NCBI GenBank assembly: GCA_937981905.1
Contig: CALJMY010000086.1
Span: 1-33,048 of the forward strand
Reading direction: 5' to 3'
Length of the DNA stretch: 33,048 bases
Source: an uncultured Enterobacterales bacterium
Lineage (GTDB): Bacteria > Pseudomonadota > Gammaproteobacteria > Enterobacterales > Psychrobiaceae
Shown: piece by piece, positions 16,316-25,796 of the stretch
How the letters are laid out: each line of letters opens with the position of its first letter
Numbering within the stretch: the first letter of the stretch is position 1
Translations under genes and position numbers: made by a program
The notes under the pieces: generated by a model
The model's database searches: none
What the model saw: the letters and a program-made list of their open reading frames with translations, nothing else
Told to the model about the DNA's origin: nothing

Positions 16316-17661
16316 TGAATAAATTATTTAAAGGTTTAGCCATTGCTTCAATCGCAATGTCAGCTTCTTTTGTTCAAGCTGCAGATTCTTCTGCAACGCT
16401 AGGGCAATTACTAGAAAAAATCCAAAAAGAACGTATTTCTGAAACACGTATCGATAAGAAGCGTGAAGCAGAATTCCGTTCAGCTCGTTCTGAACAAGCA
16501 TCTATTTTACGTAAAGCGAAAGCTGCTCGTGAAGCAGAAAAAGCTCGTGGTAAACAACTATTAGAAGATCATGCTGCAAATGAGCGCCGTATGGCTCAAC
16601 TTGACGAAGATCTTGCTACAGCTCAAGGTGATTTAAAAGAAGCCTTTGGTGTTGTACGTGGTGTTGCTGGTGATACTACTGGTATCGTTGCTGCTTCTGT
16701 AATTTCGGCTCAATTTCCTGGTCGTGCTGATGAATTAGCTGCTATTGGTGCTTTGAAAGGTCTTCCTGGTTTAGCTGAATTAGAAAATCTATGGTTTGCT
16801 CTGCAAACAGAGATGACTGAATCTGCTAATATCTCGAAATTCAAAGTTGCTGTATCTGATACTCAAGGTGATACAACTGAACGTGAAGTTACACGTGTAG
16901 GTGCATTTAACCTTTTAGATAGCGATGGTTATTTAGTATTCCGTGAAGATGGTGTTTCTGAGTTAGCTAAGCAACCTCAATCACACATTGCAGGAAGTGT
17001 ATCGCCTTACCTAGAAACAACGTCTGGTTACACTGCGTTATATCTAGATCCAAGTCGTGGTAGCTTGCTTAACCTTCTTACTGGTCAAGCAACACTTGAA
17101 GAGAAATATCATCAAGGTGAAACAGTTGGTTACATCATTACAGCTGTATTAATCATTGGTCTTTTAATTGCTATTGAGCGCCTTATTACACTGACTTTAT
17201 TAAGCAGTAAAATTAATGCACAGCTTAAAAACCCTAATACTCCACAGAATAATCCTCTTGGACGTATTTTAAAGGTTTACCACAATGCTAAAGGTACTGA
17301 TGTTGAAACTTTAGAATTGCGTTTAGACGAAGCAATTTTAAAAGAAATTCCTCGTTTAGAACGTGGTATTTCAATCATTAAAGTATTAGCTGCAATTGCT
17401 CCTATGTTAGGTCTATTAGGTACTGTTACAGGTATGATCGGTACGTTCCAAGCGATTACATTGTTTGGTACTGGTGACCCTAAAATGATGGCTGGTGGTA
17501 TTTCAACTGCATTGGTAACAACTGTACTTGGCCTTGTTGCTGCACTACCGTTGATGCTAGTTCATGCTGTTGTATCTGGTCGTTCTAAATCTCTATTACA
17601 CGTTCTTGAAGAGCAAAGCGTTGGAATCATCGCGGAGCACGCCGAGAAGGAGTCTAATTAA
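16315..17661 (+). CDS. ttpC: TtpC-like MotA/TolQ/ExbB protein with periplasmic N-domain
   Basis: Large ExbB-family inner-membrane protein (448 aa) of TonB2-type systems. Order of parts: signal-like N-terminus (1-23), charged coiled coil with many Arg/Lys/Glu (about 30-110), periplasmic domain to about 265, a membrane segment (VGYIITAVLIIGLLIAIERL), a cytoplasmic stretch, and two more membrane segments in the MotA/TolQ/ExbB proton-channel domain (APMLGLLGTVTGMIGTFQAI and the following GGISTALVTTVLGLVAALPL). In Vibrio, TtpC is required in addition to ExbB2-ExbD2-TonB2 for iron-siderophore uptake. It overlaps both neighbours by TAATG or a single base, so the stoichiometry of the complex is probably set by coupled translation. 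The symbol is assigned by family and context. Confidence 0.88.
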   Translation: MNKLFKGLAIASIAMSASFVQAADSSATLGQLLEKIQKERISETRIDKKREAEFRSARSEQASILRKAKAAREAEKARGKQLLEDHAANERRMAQLDEDLATAQGDLKEAFGVVRGVAGDTTGIVAASVISAQFPGRADELAAIGALKGLPGLAELENLWFALQTEMTESANISKFKVAVSDTQGDTTEREVTRVGAFNLLDSDGYLVFREDGVSELAKQPQSHIAGSVSPYLETTSGYTALYLDPSRGSLLNLLTGQATLEEKYHQGETVGYIITAVLIIGLLIAIERLITLTLLSSKINAQLKNPNTPQNNPLGRILKVYHNAKGTDVETLELRLDEAILKEIPRLERGISIIKVLAAIAPMLGLLGTVTGMIGTFQAITLFGTGDPKMMAGGISTALVTTVLGLVAALPLMLVHAVVSGRSKSLLHVLEEQSVGIIAEHAEKESN

Positions 17662-18185
17662 TGATCTATCTGATAGGCCTTTGGGAATCTATCAGGGACT
17701 TCATGGCCACAGGTGGAGATGTCCTACTATTCGTAGCAGGAACATTATTCTTAATGTGGAGCTTAATGCTTGAAAGGTATATTTACCTTAGGGTTGAATT
17801 TCCAAAAGAGCGTAAGCGTATAATTGCCGCTTGGGATGCACGAGAAGATACTACTTCTTGGTATGCCCAGCGGGTCCGTGAGGCCTGGATATCCCAAGCC
17901 AATGAAAAATTAACACAGCGCATGGTTATCATTAAAACGCTAGTGGCAATCTGTCCTATGATTGGATTGCTAGGTACTGTAACCGGTATGATTAGTGTTT
18001 TTGAAGTCATGGCGACCATGGGTACCTCAAATGCCCGTTTAATGGCCGGTGGTATTTCGATGGCAACTATGCCAACGATGGCTGGCATGGTTGCTGCGTT
18101 ATCTGGTGTTTTCTTTAGTGCACGTTTAGCTGGTCAGCTAAAAATTGCTAGAGAATCATTAGTTGACAAAATGCCACATCATTAG
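17661..18185 (+). CDS. exbB: ExbB proton channel protein (TonB2-type)
   Basis: Second MotA/TolQ/ExbB channel protein of the operon, 174 aa. One membrane segment near the N-terminus (GGDVLLFVAGTLFLMWSLML), a cytoplasmic loop, and a C-terminal pair with CPMIGLLGTVTGMISVFEVM and AGGISMATMPTMAGMVAALS. The MIGLLGTVTGM motif is the family hallmark. Together with ExbD it forms the channel that powers TonB with the proton-motive force. It is shorter than E. coli ExbB (244 aa), as is usual for TonB2-type operons. It starts in TAATG with the ttpC stop, and exbD follows 14 bases later. Confidence 0.92.
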   Translation: MIYLIGLWESIRDFMATGGDVLLFVAGTLFLMWSLMLERYIYLRVEFPKERKRIIAAWDAREDTTSWYAQRVREAWISQANEKLTQRMVIIKTLVAICPMIGLLGTVTGMISVFEVMATMGTSNARLMAGGISMATMPTMAGMVAALSGVFFSARLAGQLKIARESLVDKMPHH

Positions 18186-18199
18186 AGAGAGAATTAGTT

Positions 18200-18601
18200 A
18201 TGGCACGTAAACGTTTTCATGAAGATGACGAAGCTGAAGTAGATATGACCCCGATGCTTGACATCGTATTCATCATGTTGATCTTCTTCATCGTTACTAC
18301 TTCATTCGTTAAAGAAGCTGGCTTTGATATTAATAAGCCACAGGCTGCGCAAGCAAGCAAAAAACCATCAGCGAATATTTTTATTGCTGTTGATAAAACC
18401 GGTCGTATTCACATGGAAAAACGCGTTGTTGATATTAAACGTGTTCGTGCGAATGTTGAACGTATGCTTGCAGAGTCGCCTGAAGCAGCAGTAATGATTA
18501 TGGCTGATGTTGACGCTAAACATGGTGTTGTTATTAAAGTGATGGACCAAGTTAAAGCGGCTGGCATCGATAAATTGATGGTTAACGCTGAAGGAGAGTA
18601 A
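18200..18601 (+). CDS. exbD: ExbD/TolR family biopolymer transporter
   Basis: Single-pass inner-membrane protein (133 aa) that partners ExbB. The short cytoplasmic N-terminus is followed by the membrane helix MLDIVFIMLIFFIVTTSF, which contains the essential proton-path aspartate (Asp21, equivalent to Asp25 of E. coli ExbD), then a periplasmic domain ending AAGIDKLMVNAEGE. The DMTPMLDIVFIMLIFF motif is diagnostic. GAGAGAG lies just upstream of the ATG. tonB begins three bases after the stop. Confidence 0.95.
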   Translation: MARKRFHEDDEAEVDMTPMLDIVFIMLIFFIVTTSFVKEAGFDINKPQAAQASKKPSANIFIAVDKTGRIHMEKRVVDIKRVRANVERMLAESPEAAVMIMADVDAKHGVVIKVMDQVKAAGIDKLMVNAEGE

Positions 18602-18603
18602 TT

Positions 18604-19224
18604 ATGATAAGAGCATTGGTAGCCTTAATACTAGGTTCCGTTGTCACTTTCGCATTATTTGCTTTTATGGCGTTTTTGGTTAATTTAGGTGATGCGCGCT
18701 TGGAAAAAAGTGAGAAGACTGAACCGATTGTTATCAACCCTGATAGGGAAGATACCAAAACAAGTCAGACTGAACGCTTTAAGCCAAAACCGCCACCGCC
18801 ACCAGATGCACCGCCGCCACCGGCAGCGGCAGAACCTGACACATCTGATGCTGATCCAGGTTTAGATTTTGGTATCGGTAATGTGGATGTTGGTAGTTCT
18901 GTAGATGCAGGTTTAAGTGGACCCGGAAGCCTAGTGCAAGACGGTGATGCTGCTCCAGTATTTAGAATTGAACCTAGATATCCAATAAAAGCTGCTCGTG
19001 ATGGTAAAGAAGGGTATGTAGTACTTAGCTTTACAATTAATGAGATTGGTGGTGTTGATGATGTAAAAGTTATCGAAGCTCAACCGAAGCGATTATTTGA
19101 TAAAGAAGCTAGACGTGCACTTAAACGTTGGAAATATAAGCCGAAAATGGAAGATGGAAAACCTCTAAAGGTTCTTAATCAAACAGTACGCTTAGATTTC
19201 AACTTAGATAAGTCGGGGAAATAG
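18604..19224 (+). CDS. tonB: TonB2-type energy transducer
   Basis: Transmits energy from the ExbB-ExbD channel to TonB-dependent receptors in the outer membrane. The 206 aa comprise an N-terminal anchor (about 4-27), a short Pro-rich spacer (residues 61-79, KPKPPPPPDAPPPP), an acidic Gly/Asp/Ser-rich linker, and a C-terminal TonB domain with EPRYPIKAARDGKEGYV and ALKRWKYKPKMEDGKPL. The anchor lacks the SxxxH pattern of E. coli TonB, and the spacer is much shorter than in TonB1 proteins, both usual for the TonB2 class. It is fifth in the operon. GGAG is within the exbD end. Confidence 0.93.
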   Translation: MIRALVALILGSVVTFALFAFMAFLVNLGDARLEKSEKTEPIVINPDREDTKTSQTERFKPKPPPPPDAPPPPAAAEPDTSDADPGLDFGIGNVDVGSSVDAGLSGPGSLVQDGDAAPVFRIEPRYPIKAARDGKEGYVVLSFTINEIGGVDDVKVIEAQPKRLFDKEARRALKRWKYKPKMEDGKPLKVLNQTVRLDFNLDKSGK

Positions 19225-19227
19225 AAG

Positions 19228-20487
19228 ATGAAATATTCAACTAAATTAACGACTATTTTATTAAGTGCCGTATTAAGTGCTTCATTCGTATCGCAGTCAG
19301 CATTTGCATTTGCAACTGATAACTCGAAACGTAAGACTTATACACTGACTGAAAAAGTTGGTAAAAAAGTTTCTAAAGTTTATGACTTATATTCTGCTGA
19401 TAAAATCGATGAAGCTTTAGTTTTGGCTTTAACGATTAAACCTAAGAAAGCTTATGATAAAGCTTACATGGCTAAGTTCCTTGGTGGTATGTATGCAAGT
19501 CAAAGCGGCAAAGGCTTAGAAGCTATAAAGTACACTAAAATTGCTGTTGATGCTGATATTTTAAGCACAACCGAACATGGCAGTTCTATTCGTACCCTTG
19601 CTGATTTACAGATGCAAGAAAAGCAGTATGCTAAAGCGGTGCAAAACTATAAGTCTTGGATCGAGTTTACTGGTAAGGAAGATGCTAATGTATACATCCG
19701 TATGGGTGCTGCATACATGGCGTTAAAGCAATATAGCAATGTTACTGCTCCGGCAGACAAAGCAATTGCTTTACAAGCTTCTGAACCAAAAGAAACACCA
19801 TTTCGTTTGAAATTAGGTGCTTATTATGAAGATAAGAAACCTAAGAAAGCGATTGGAGTATTAGAAACTATGGTAGAACTATTCCCAAATGAACCAAGAA
19901 ATTGGCCTCAGCTTGGACAGTTTTACATGTTAGATGAACAGTATGATAGAGCATTGGAAACAATGCATATTGCTTATATTAATGGTTTTTTGACTAAGAA
20001 AAGCCACATATTAGTACTAGCACAACTATATACTAATAATGATATTCCATATCGTTCAGCTAAGTTACTTGAAAAACACCTTAAATCTGGAATGATTGAG
20101 CGTGATGAAAAGATGCTTAGATTAATTGCTAGTTCTTGGCATCAAGCTAAAGAATTAAAGTTAGCTGGTAAGTATTACGGTGAAGCTGCTGCAATTGATA
20201 ACAATGGTGAACTTTACTTTAAGCAAGGTACATTAGCTTTTGAATTACAAAGAAATAGAGAGGCAATCAAAGCCTTTAAACTGGCATTGAAAGATAAAAG
20301 TTTAAAGAATGCTGATAGTGCTGTATTTACTTTAGCTCAAGCATATTTTTATAACGGTCAATATAAGACTGCTTTAAATACTATGAAGACAGCGAAGAAT
20401 TCAAAAACATCTAGTGTAGCCAAGAATGCAAAAGTATGGATTAAATACATTACAGACACTGCAAAGCGTCGAAATGTAAATATTTAA
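19228..20487 (+). CDS. TPR-repeat protein of the TonB operon
   Basis: Last gene of the operon, starting three bases after the tonB stop. The 419-aa product has a Sec signal peptide (about 1-30, ending SAFAFA) and then a chain of tetratricopeptide-like helices, for example EALVLALTIKPKKAYDKAYM, KAVQNYKSWIEFTGK, DRALETMHIAYINGF and REAIKAFKLALKDKS. TPR proteins at this position recur in TonB2-type operons and are thought to act in the periplasm as scaffold or assembly factor; precise role not known. A strong terminator follows, so the operon ends here. Confidence 0.88.
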   Translation: MKYSTKLTTILLSAVLSASFVSQSAFAFATDNSKRKTYTLTEKVGKKVSKVYDLYSADKIDEALVLALTIKPKKAYDKAYMAKFLGGMYASQSGKGLEAIKYTKIAVDADILSTTEHGSSIRTLADLQMQEKQYAKAVQNYKSWIEFTGKEDANVYIRMGAAYMALKQYSNVTAPADKAIALQASEPKETPFRLKLGAYYEDKKPKKAIGVLETMVELFPNEPRNWPQLGQFYMLDEQYDRALETMHIAYINGFLTKKSHILVLAQLYTNNDIPYRSAKLLEKHLKSGMIERDEKMLRLIASSWHQAKELKLAGKYYGEAAAIDNNGELYFKQGTLAFELQRNREAIKAFKLALKDKSLKNADSAVFTLAQAYFYNGQYKTALNTMKTAKNSKTSSVAKNAKVWIKYITDTAKRRNVNI

Positions 20488-20518
20488 TCAATTAACATCT
20501 TAGTATTTCTGATAAGAT

Positions 20519-20545
20519 AAACCCCGCCTCGTGCGGGGTTTTTTT
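20519..20545 (+). terminator. Rho-independent terminator of the TonB operon
   Basis: AAACCCCGC (20519-20527), CTCGT loop, GCGGGGTTT (20533-20541), continuing in a T run to 20545. It is 31 bases beyond the TPR gene and just before the DUF885 gene. Confidence 0.93.
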
Positions 20546-20567
20546 ATGTCCAAATTATAGAGAATAT

Positions 20568-22391
20568 ATGAAATATCTAGCGTTAACATTCATCATCATT
20601 TTATTTCTGGTTAGTTGCGATAATAGTTATCAAGTAATGCAGCAGAATGTATCAATATCGATACCCAATAAATCAGTTGATGATAATATTAATTTTCATC
20701 AATTAAGTGCCGATTACTTTGACCAACAAATAATACTTAATCCTATAAGTGCTTTATTTATCGATGACTTTTCAAAGAATGATAGATTTGTAGACAATTT
20801 GTCAGACGATTACTTAAAAAAACAGCATGATGTAAATACATTATATTTAGGATATTTAAATAGCTTATTACCAGAAACGTTAAATGAGAAAAATAAAATT
20901 AGTTTTAATGTATTAAAATTAAATTTAGAAAGTAATCTGCAAGGTGAAGCCTTTCCACAACATTATTTACCTTTTACACAATTTAGTTCGCTGATGAATA
21001 CCATGGCACAATTAGGGTCTGGTCAGGGAGCGCAACCTTTTAATACCGTTGCTGATTATGATAATTTTTTAAAACGTTTATCGAGTTATAGTCTATGGTT
21101 TGATAGCGCTATTGAGCGCTTGACGCAAGGAATGGATAATAAAGTTGTTTTACCACGAGTTCTGGTTAAACGATTAATCTCTCAATTGAAGTTACAAGTT
21201 GTATCAAATATTGAAAATAGCACGTTTTATGCTCCAATCATAAAAATCCCAGATTCTTTGTCTGCCAATGATAAAAAAAGAATAAAAGCGGAATATTCAC
21301 ACTTTATAAAAAGTGAACTTCTTCCTGCTTATCAGCGCTTAATTGATTTTTTAGATCAACAATATTTATCTCATAGCCGTGCTACTGATGGTTATGGCTC
21401 AATGCCTAATGGTTTACCGTGGTATCAATTTTTAGCTAATAAGCATACAACAACTACAATGAAGGTAGAAGATATTCATAAACTTGGTCAACAAGAGGTC
21501 GCTCGCATCACCCATGAAATGGATGATGTTAGAGCTAGATTGAAGTTTGATGGCAATTTAGAACAATTCTTTGATTATTTGAGTAATTCACCAGAGTTTT
21601 ACTTTACTAAGAAAACAGATTTAATTAATGGTTATACAGAATATAAAAATCAAATTGAAGCTGTACTCCCTTCATATTTTGATATCAAACCTAAATCATC
21701 ATATAAAGTAAAAGCCGTCGAGCAATTTAGAGAAAAAAATGCAGCAGGTGCTTCATATGCATCTGGCAGTCCTGATGGTACCCGGCCAGGAATATTTTAT
21801 GTAAACACATACAATCTTAATGCACAACCTAAATGGGGGATGATGACATTATCATTGCATGAAGCTTCCCCCGGGCATCACTTCCAAATCTCATTGAGCC
21901 AAGAACTAACCGGCTTACCATTATTTCAAAAGTTTGGTAGCCAAACTGCTTTTGTCGAAGGTTGGGCGCTTTATAGTGAATATTTAGGTGTTGAAATGGG
22001 CTTATTTGAAGATCCTTACCAATACTTTGGCAAGCTTGCTGATGAAATGCTTAGAGCCATGAGATTAGTCGTAGATACAGGTCTACATGCTAAAGGTTGG
22101 AGTAGAGAACAAGCTATTGCCTATATGCTAAAACATTCAACACTTGCTAAATCTGATGTTGTGGCTGAAGTTGAACGTTATATGGCGATTCCAGGACAAG
22201 CTTTGTCCTATAAAATTGGCCAATTAAAAATTATAGAATTGCGATCCCTTGCTGAAAAAGAACTAGGTAATAAATTTGATATCAAAGAATTTCATAATCA
22301 AGTATTACTAGATGGTTCTTTGCCGTTAAGCGTATTAGAAACGAAAATAGTTAATTGGATTAACGCTGTAAAAAAGAATATTGATTCATGA
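20568..22391 (+). CDS. DUF885 family lipoprotein, putative metallopeptidase
   Basis: 607-aa predicted lipoprotein: signal sequence with lipobox LVSC, lipidated Cys17, followed by Asp18. Asp at +2 would favour inner-membrane retention by the E. coli rule. The DUF885 domain fills the rest. Its hallmark is HEASPGHH (residues 431-438), a variant HExxxGHH zinc motif, with FVEGWALYSEYLG (Glu464) as the probable third ligand region, plus GSPDGTRPGIFYVNTYN. Family members are predicted zinc carboxypeptidase-like enzymes; substrate unknown. The stop overlaps the dusC start by ATGA, an unexpected pairing of an envelope protein with a tRNA-modifying enzyme. Confidence 0.88.
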   Translation: MKYLALTFIIILFLVSCDNSYQVMQQNVSISIPNKSVDDNINFHQLSADYFDQQIILNPISALFIDDFSKNDRFVDNLSDDYLKKQHDVNTLYLGYLNSLLPETLNEKNKISFNVLKLNLESNLQGEAFPQHYLPFTQFSSLMNTMAQLGSGQGAQPFNTVADYDNFLKRLSSYSLWFDSAIERLTQGMDNKVVLPRVLVKRLISQLKLQVVSNIENSTFYAPIIKIPDSLSANDKKRIKAEYSHFIKSELLPAYQRLIDFLDQQYLSHSRATDGYGSMPNGLPWYQFLANKHTTTTMKVEDIHKLGQQEVARITHEMDDVRARLKFDGNLEQFFDYLSNSPEFYFTKKTDLINGYTEYKNQIEAVLPSYFDIKPKSSYKVKAVEQFREKNAAGASYASGSPDGTRPGIFYVNTYNLNAQPKWGMMTLSLHEASPGHHFQISLSQELTGLPLFQKFGSQTAFVEGWALYSEYLGVEMGLFEDPYQYFGKLADEMLRAMRLVVDTGLHAKGWSREQAIAYMLKHSTLAKSDVVAEVERYMAIPGQALSYKIGQLKIIELRSLAEKELGNKFDIKEFHNQVLLDGSLPLSVLETKIVNWINAVKKNIDS

Positions 22392-23350
22392 GGTTAGTTT
22401 TAGCCCCATTAGAAGGTGTAATTGATCATCTTGTTCGTCAATTATTAACTGAACTTGGTGGTTATGATTTATGCATTACAGAGTTTATGCGCGTTTCAGA
22501 CACTTTTATGCCTGAACGTAGTTTTTATAAACTTTGTCCTGAATTGCATAATGGTGGTCTAACGCCATCAGGTGTGCCAATTCGGATGCAATTATTAGGG
22601 CAAGACCCACATTTGATGAGTGTTCATGCTCGGCGTGCTATAGAACTTGGCAGTCATGGTATTGATTTGAATTTAGGTTGTCCAAGTAAAATGGTTAATA
22701 GTAATAAAGGCGGTGCTGTTTTACTCAAAGAGCCTGAGGTTATTTATAACCTAGTAAAAAGCATGCGTGAAGCTATTCCTGATGATGACATATTTTCAGT
22801 AAAAATTAGACTTGGCTGGGAAGATCCACAAGAAGTCCATGAAATAACTGATTCCATAATTAGTGCTGGTGCTAACGAGTTAACCATTCATGCCCGTACT
22901 AAAATGGATGGTTATAAAAAAGAAGCCATTAAATGGGAAGCTATCGCGCCAATTGCCAAGCAAGATAAAATAACATTAACGGCTAATGGCGAAATTTGGA
23001 CAGGGCAAGATGCGATTAATTGTCAAGAGATTACAGGCTGTTCCAACCTAATGTTAGGCCGTGGAGCGCTAGCTATGCCCAATTTGGGCGCCGTAATTAA
23101 ACATAATCAAGCGCCGATGGATTATGCACAACTTCTGCAATTACTTAGTCGTTATACTAAATTTGAAATAGAAGGTGATAAAGGCATGTATTATCCCAAT
23201 CGTATGAAACAGTGGTTGGTCTATTTACGTCAGCAATTTCCGCAAGCAAAAGAACTCTTCGGCTTAATTCGTACATTAACGAAAACTGATGAAATTATCC
23301 AAGTATTAGATAACGAAATTGCAAAATCTGTTCGATTAGCTAATAAATAA
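22388..23350 (+). CDS. dusC: tRNA-dihydrouridine(16) synthase DusC
   Basis: FMN-dependent enzyme reducing U16 in the tRNA D-loop. The N-terminus LVLAPLEGVIDHLVRQLLTE and YDLCITEFMRV are typical of DusC rather than DusA or DusB. The active-site cysteine is Cys98 in LNLGCPSKMVN, and FMN-binding blocks such as SVKIRLGW and LTANGEIWT are present. The 320-aa length matches E. coli DusC (315). Translation is probably coupled to the upstream DUF885 gene through the ATGA overlap, since no separate promoter is seen. Confidence 0.94.
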   Translation: MRLVLAPLEGVIDHLVRQLLTELGGYDLCITEFMRVSDTFMPERSFYKLCPELHNGGLTPSGVPIRMQLLGQDPHLMSVHARRAIELGSHGIDLNLGCPSKMVNSNKGGAVLLKEPEVIYNLVKSMREAIPDDDIFSVKIRLGWEDPQEVHEITDSIISAGANELTIHARTKMDGYKKEAIKWEAIAPIAKQDKITLTANGEIWTGQDAINCQEITGCSNLMLGRGALAMPNLGAVIKHNQAPMDYAQLLQLLSRYTKFEIEGDKGMYYPNRMKQWLVYLRQQFPQAKELFGLIRTLTKTDEIIQVLDNEIAKSVRLANK

Positions 23351-23380
23351 TGCTTAATATCACGTAACCCTATCTTTTTT

Positions 23381-23420
23381 TGACCAACTAGTTTTCATCT
23401 GGTGGTCATTCCTTTATAAT
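23381..23420 (+). promoter_or_regulatory. fusA2 promoter with overlapping palindrome
   Basis: A perfect -10 TATAAT (23415-23420) lies 17 bases after TTTTCA (23392-23397). TGACCA (23381-23386) and TGGTCA (23403-23408) form an inverted repeat that flanks the -35, so a bound protein would block polymerase. The predicted transcript has a leader of about 105 bases before the fusA2 start. Confidence 0.6.
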
Positions 23421-23532
23421 GTCGCGTCACAAAACGAACCCTATGGGGATGGTTAATAACAAAACACAGCAGTTATGCAGGTTTTGGCCCTCCCTAATTC
23501 ATCTTATAAAGCAACTTTAATAGAGTAAAACA

Positions 23533-25617
23533 ATGGCAGATTTATCAAAATACAGAAATATTGGTATCTTCGCTCACGTTGATGCTGGTAAAACAACAAC
23601 AACTGAACGTATCTTGAAGCTTACTGGTCAAATTCACAAAACTGGTGAAGTACATGACGGCGAGTCAACTACAGATTTCATGGAACAGGAAGCTGAGCGC
23701 GGTATTACTATCCAATCTGCAGCTGTAACTTGTTTTTGGGATGATCATCGTTTCAACGTAATCGATACTCCTGGACACGTTGATTTCACTGTTGAAGTTT
23801 ACCGTTCACTTAAAGTTCTTGATGGTGGTGTTGGTGTTTTCTGTGGTTCTGGTGGTGTTGAGCCTCAGTCAGAAACTAACTGGCGTTACGCGAACGAATC
23901 TGGTGTTGCACGTATTATCTTCGTAAACAAATTAGACCGTATGGGTGCTGATTTCTACCGCGTTGTTAAGCAAACACAAGACGTTCTTGCAGCAAATCCA
24001 TTAATCATGGTTCTACCAATCGGTATCGAAGATGATTTCGTTGGTGTTGTTGACCTTCTTACTCGTAAAGCTCACATCTGGGATGACTCTGGTCTTCCTG
24101 AAAACTTTGAAATCACTGATGTTCCTGCGGACATGGTTGACAAAGTTGAAGAGTACCGTGAATTACTAATCGAAACTGCTGTTGAGCAAGACGATGACCT
24201 AATGGAAGCGTACATGGAAGGTGAAGAGCCTTCAATTGAAGACATTAAGCGTTGTATCCGTCAAGGTACTCGTACAATGGCTCTTTTCCCAACATACTGT
24301 GGTTCAGCATTCAAGAACAAAGGTGTTCAACTAATTCTTGACGCTGTTGTTGATTACTTACCGTGTCCTACAGATGTTGATCCACAGCCGTTAACTGATG
24401 AAGAAGGCGAGCCTACTGGCGCCGTTGCTACAGTTTCTGCTGAAGAATCATTTAAAGCACTAGCATTTAAAATTTCAGATGACCGTTTTGGTGCACTTAC
24501 TTTCGTACGTATCTACTCAGGTACACTGAAGAAAGGTGACACAATCCTTAATGCTGCTACAGGTAAAACTGAGCGTATTGGTCGTATGTGTGAAATGCAA
24601 GCTGATGATCGTAATGAACTTACTAGCGCTCAAGCTGGTGATATCATCGCAATCGTTGGTATGAAATCAAACGTACAAACTGGTCACACTTTATGTGATC
24701 CTAAAGACCCAATCATTCTAGAAGCAATGGTTTTCCCAGAACCAGTAATCTCTATCTCTGTTACACCTAAAGATAAAGGTTCTACTGAGAAAATGGGTAT
24801 TGCTATCGGTAAAATGGTTGCAGAAGATCCAACATTCAAAGTTGAAACTGACCAAGATTCAGGTGAGACAATCTTATCTGGAATGGGCGAACTTCACTTA
24901 GACATCAAAGTAGACATCCTTATGCGTACATACGGTGTTGATCTTGTTGTTGGTGAACCACAAGTTGCTTACCGTGAAACTATCACTCAAGAAATTGAAG
25001 ATAGCTACACGCATAAGAAACAATCTGGTGGTTCTGGTCAGTTCGGTAAAATTGATTACCGCATCAAGCCTGGCGAACCTGGTAGTGGTTTCGTATTCTC
25101 TTCAAAAGTTGTTGGTGGTAATGTTCCTAAGGAATTCTTCCCAGCAGTTGAGAAAGGTTTCGCATCTATGATGGACCAAGGTGTTCTAGCTGGTTTCCCA
25201 GTATTAGACGTTGAAGTTGAATTATACGATGGTGCTTTCCATGCAGTAGATTCATCAGCTGTAGCTTTCGAAATCGCTGCTAAAGGCGCATTCCGTCAGT
25301 CTATTCCAAAAGCTGGCGCACAGTTAATCGAACCAATCATGCACGTTGACGTATTTACGCCAGACGATCATGTTGGTGACGTAATTGGTGATTTAAACCG
25401 TCGTCGCGGTATGATCAAAGATCAAATGGCTGGTGTTACTGGTGTTCGTATTAAAGCTGACGTTCCTCTTTCAGAAATGTTTGGTTACATCGGTTCACTA
25501 CGTACAATGACTTCAGGTCGTGGTCAATTCTCAATGGAATTCGCTCATTACCTACCTTGTCCAAACAGCGTTGCAGAAAAAGTAATTGCTGAAGTAAAAG
25601 AAGCTAACAAGAAGTAA
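23533..25617 (+). CDS. fusA2: Elongation factor G, stand-alone second form
   Basis: Translational GTPase of 694 aa that drives translocation and/or ribosome recycling. G1 is [12 protein letters not shown] (14-25), switch II is DTPGHVDFT, and the guanine-specific motif is NKLD, with domains II-V intact (for example [12 protein letters not shown] and RRGMIKDQM). The N-terminus [20 protein letters not shown] and [13 protein letters not shown] differ from the str-operon EF-G and match the second EF-G found in Vibrio and Shewanella. It is not flanked by rpsL, rpsG or tuf, which supports FusA2. It has its own promoter and terminator. Codons look biased to those of highly expressed genes (many GGT, GTT, CGT). 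Relative roles of the two EF-Gs are not known from sequence. Confidence 0.92.
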   Translation: MADLSKYRNIGIFAHVDAGKTTTTERILKLTGQIHKTGEVHDGESTTDFMEQEAERGITIQSAAVTCFWDDHRFNVIDTPGHVDFTVEVYRSLKVLDGGVGVFCGSGGVEPQSETNWRYANESGVARIIFVNKLDRMGADFYRVVKQTQDVLAANPLIMVLPIGIEDDFVGVVDLLTRKAHIWDDSGLPENFEITDVPADMVDKVEEYRELLIETAVEQDDDLMEAYMEGEEPSIEDIKRCIRQGTRTMALFPTYCGSAFKNKGVQLILDAVVDYLPCPTDVDPQPLTDEEGEPTGAVATVSAEESFKALAFKISDDRFGALTFVRIYSGTLKKGDTILNAATGKTERIGRMCEMQADDRNELTSAQAGDIIAIVGMKSNVQTGHTLCDPKDPIILEAMVFPEPVISISVTPKDKGSTEKMGIAIGKMVAEDPTFKVETDQDSGETILSGMGELHLDIKVDILMRTYGVDLVVGEPQVAYRETITQEIEDSYTHKKQSGGSGQFGKIDYRIKPGEPGSGFVFSSKVVGGNVPKEFFPAVEKGFASMMDQGVLAGFPVLDVEVELYDGAFHAVDSSAVAFEIAAKGAFRQSIPKAGAQLIEPIMHVDVFTPDDHVGDVIGDLNRRRGMIKDQMAGVTGVRIKADVPLSEMFGYIGSLRTMTSGRGQFSMEFAHYLPCPNSVAEKVIAEVKEANKK

Positions 25618-25643
25618 TAATTCGTAAGAATTAACTTTTTGAC

Positions 25644-25677
25644 AAAACCCCGTTAAGTTTACTTAGCGGGGTTTTTT
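25644..25677 (+). terminator. Rho-independent terminator of fusA2
   Basis: AAAACCCCGTTAAGT (25644-25658) pairs with ACTTAGCGGGGTTTT (25661-25675) with one G-U pair, and T residues follow. Confidence 0.93.
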
Positions 25678-25796
25678 ATTGCCTGTATTTTGTGAGTTAA
25701 TCATTTACATTTGATTAATGTTGAGGTTAAAAAAATCTATGGGAAGTCAGTAGATTTTAGTATGATAGAGCTAGATTTATTAATGTATTAAAACTT

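Noticed and set aside
23443-23520. 25-codon ORF in the fusA2 leader as a real gene
   Set aside because: No ribosome site before either ATG and no recognisable peptide; kept only as part of the leader observation.
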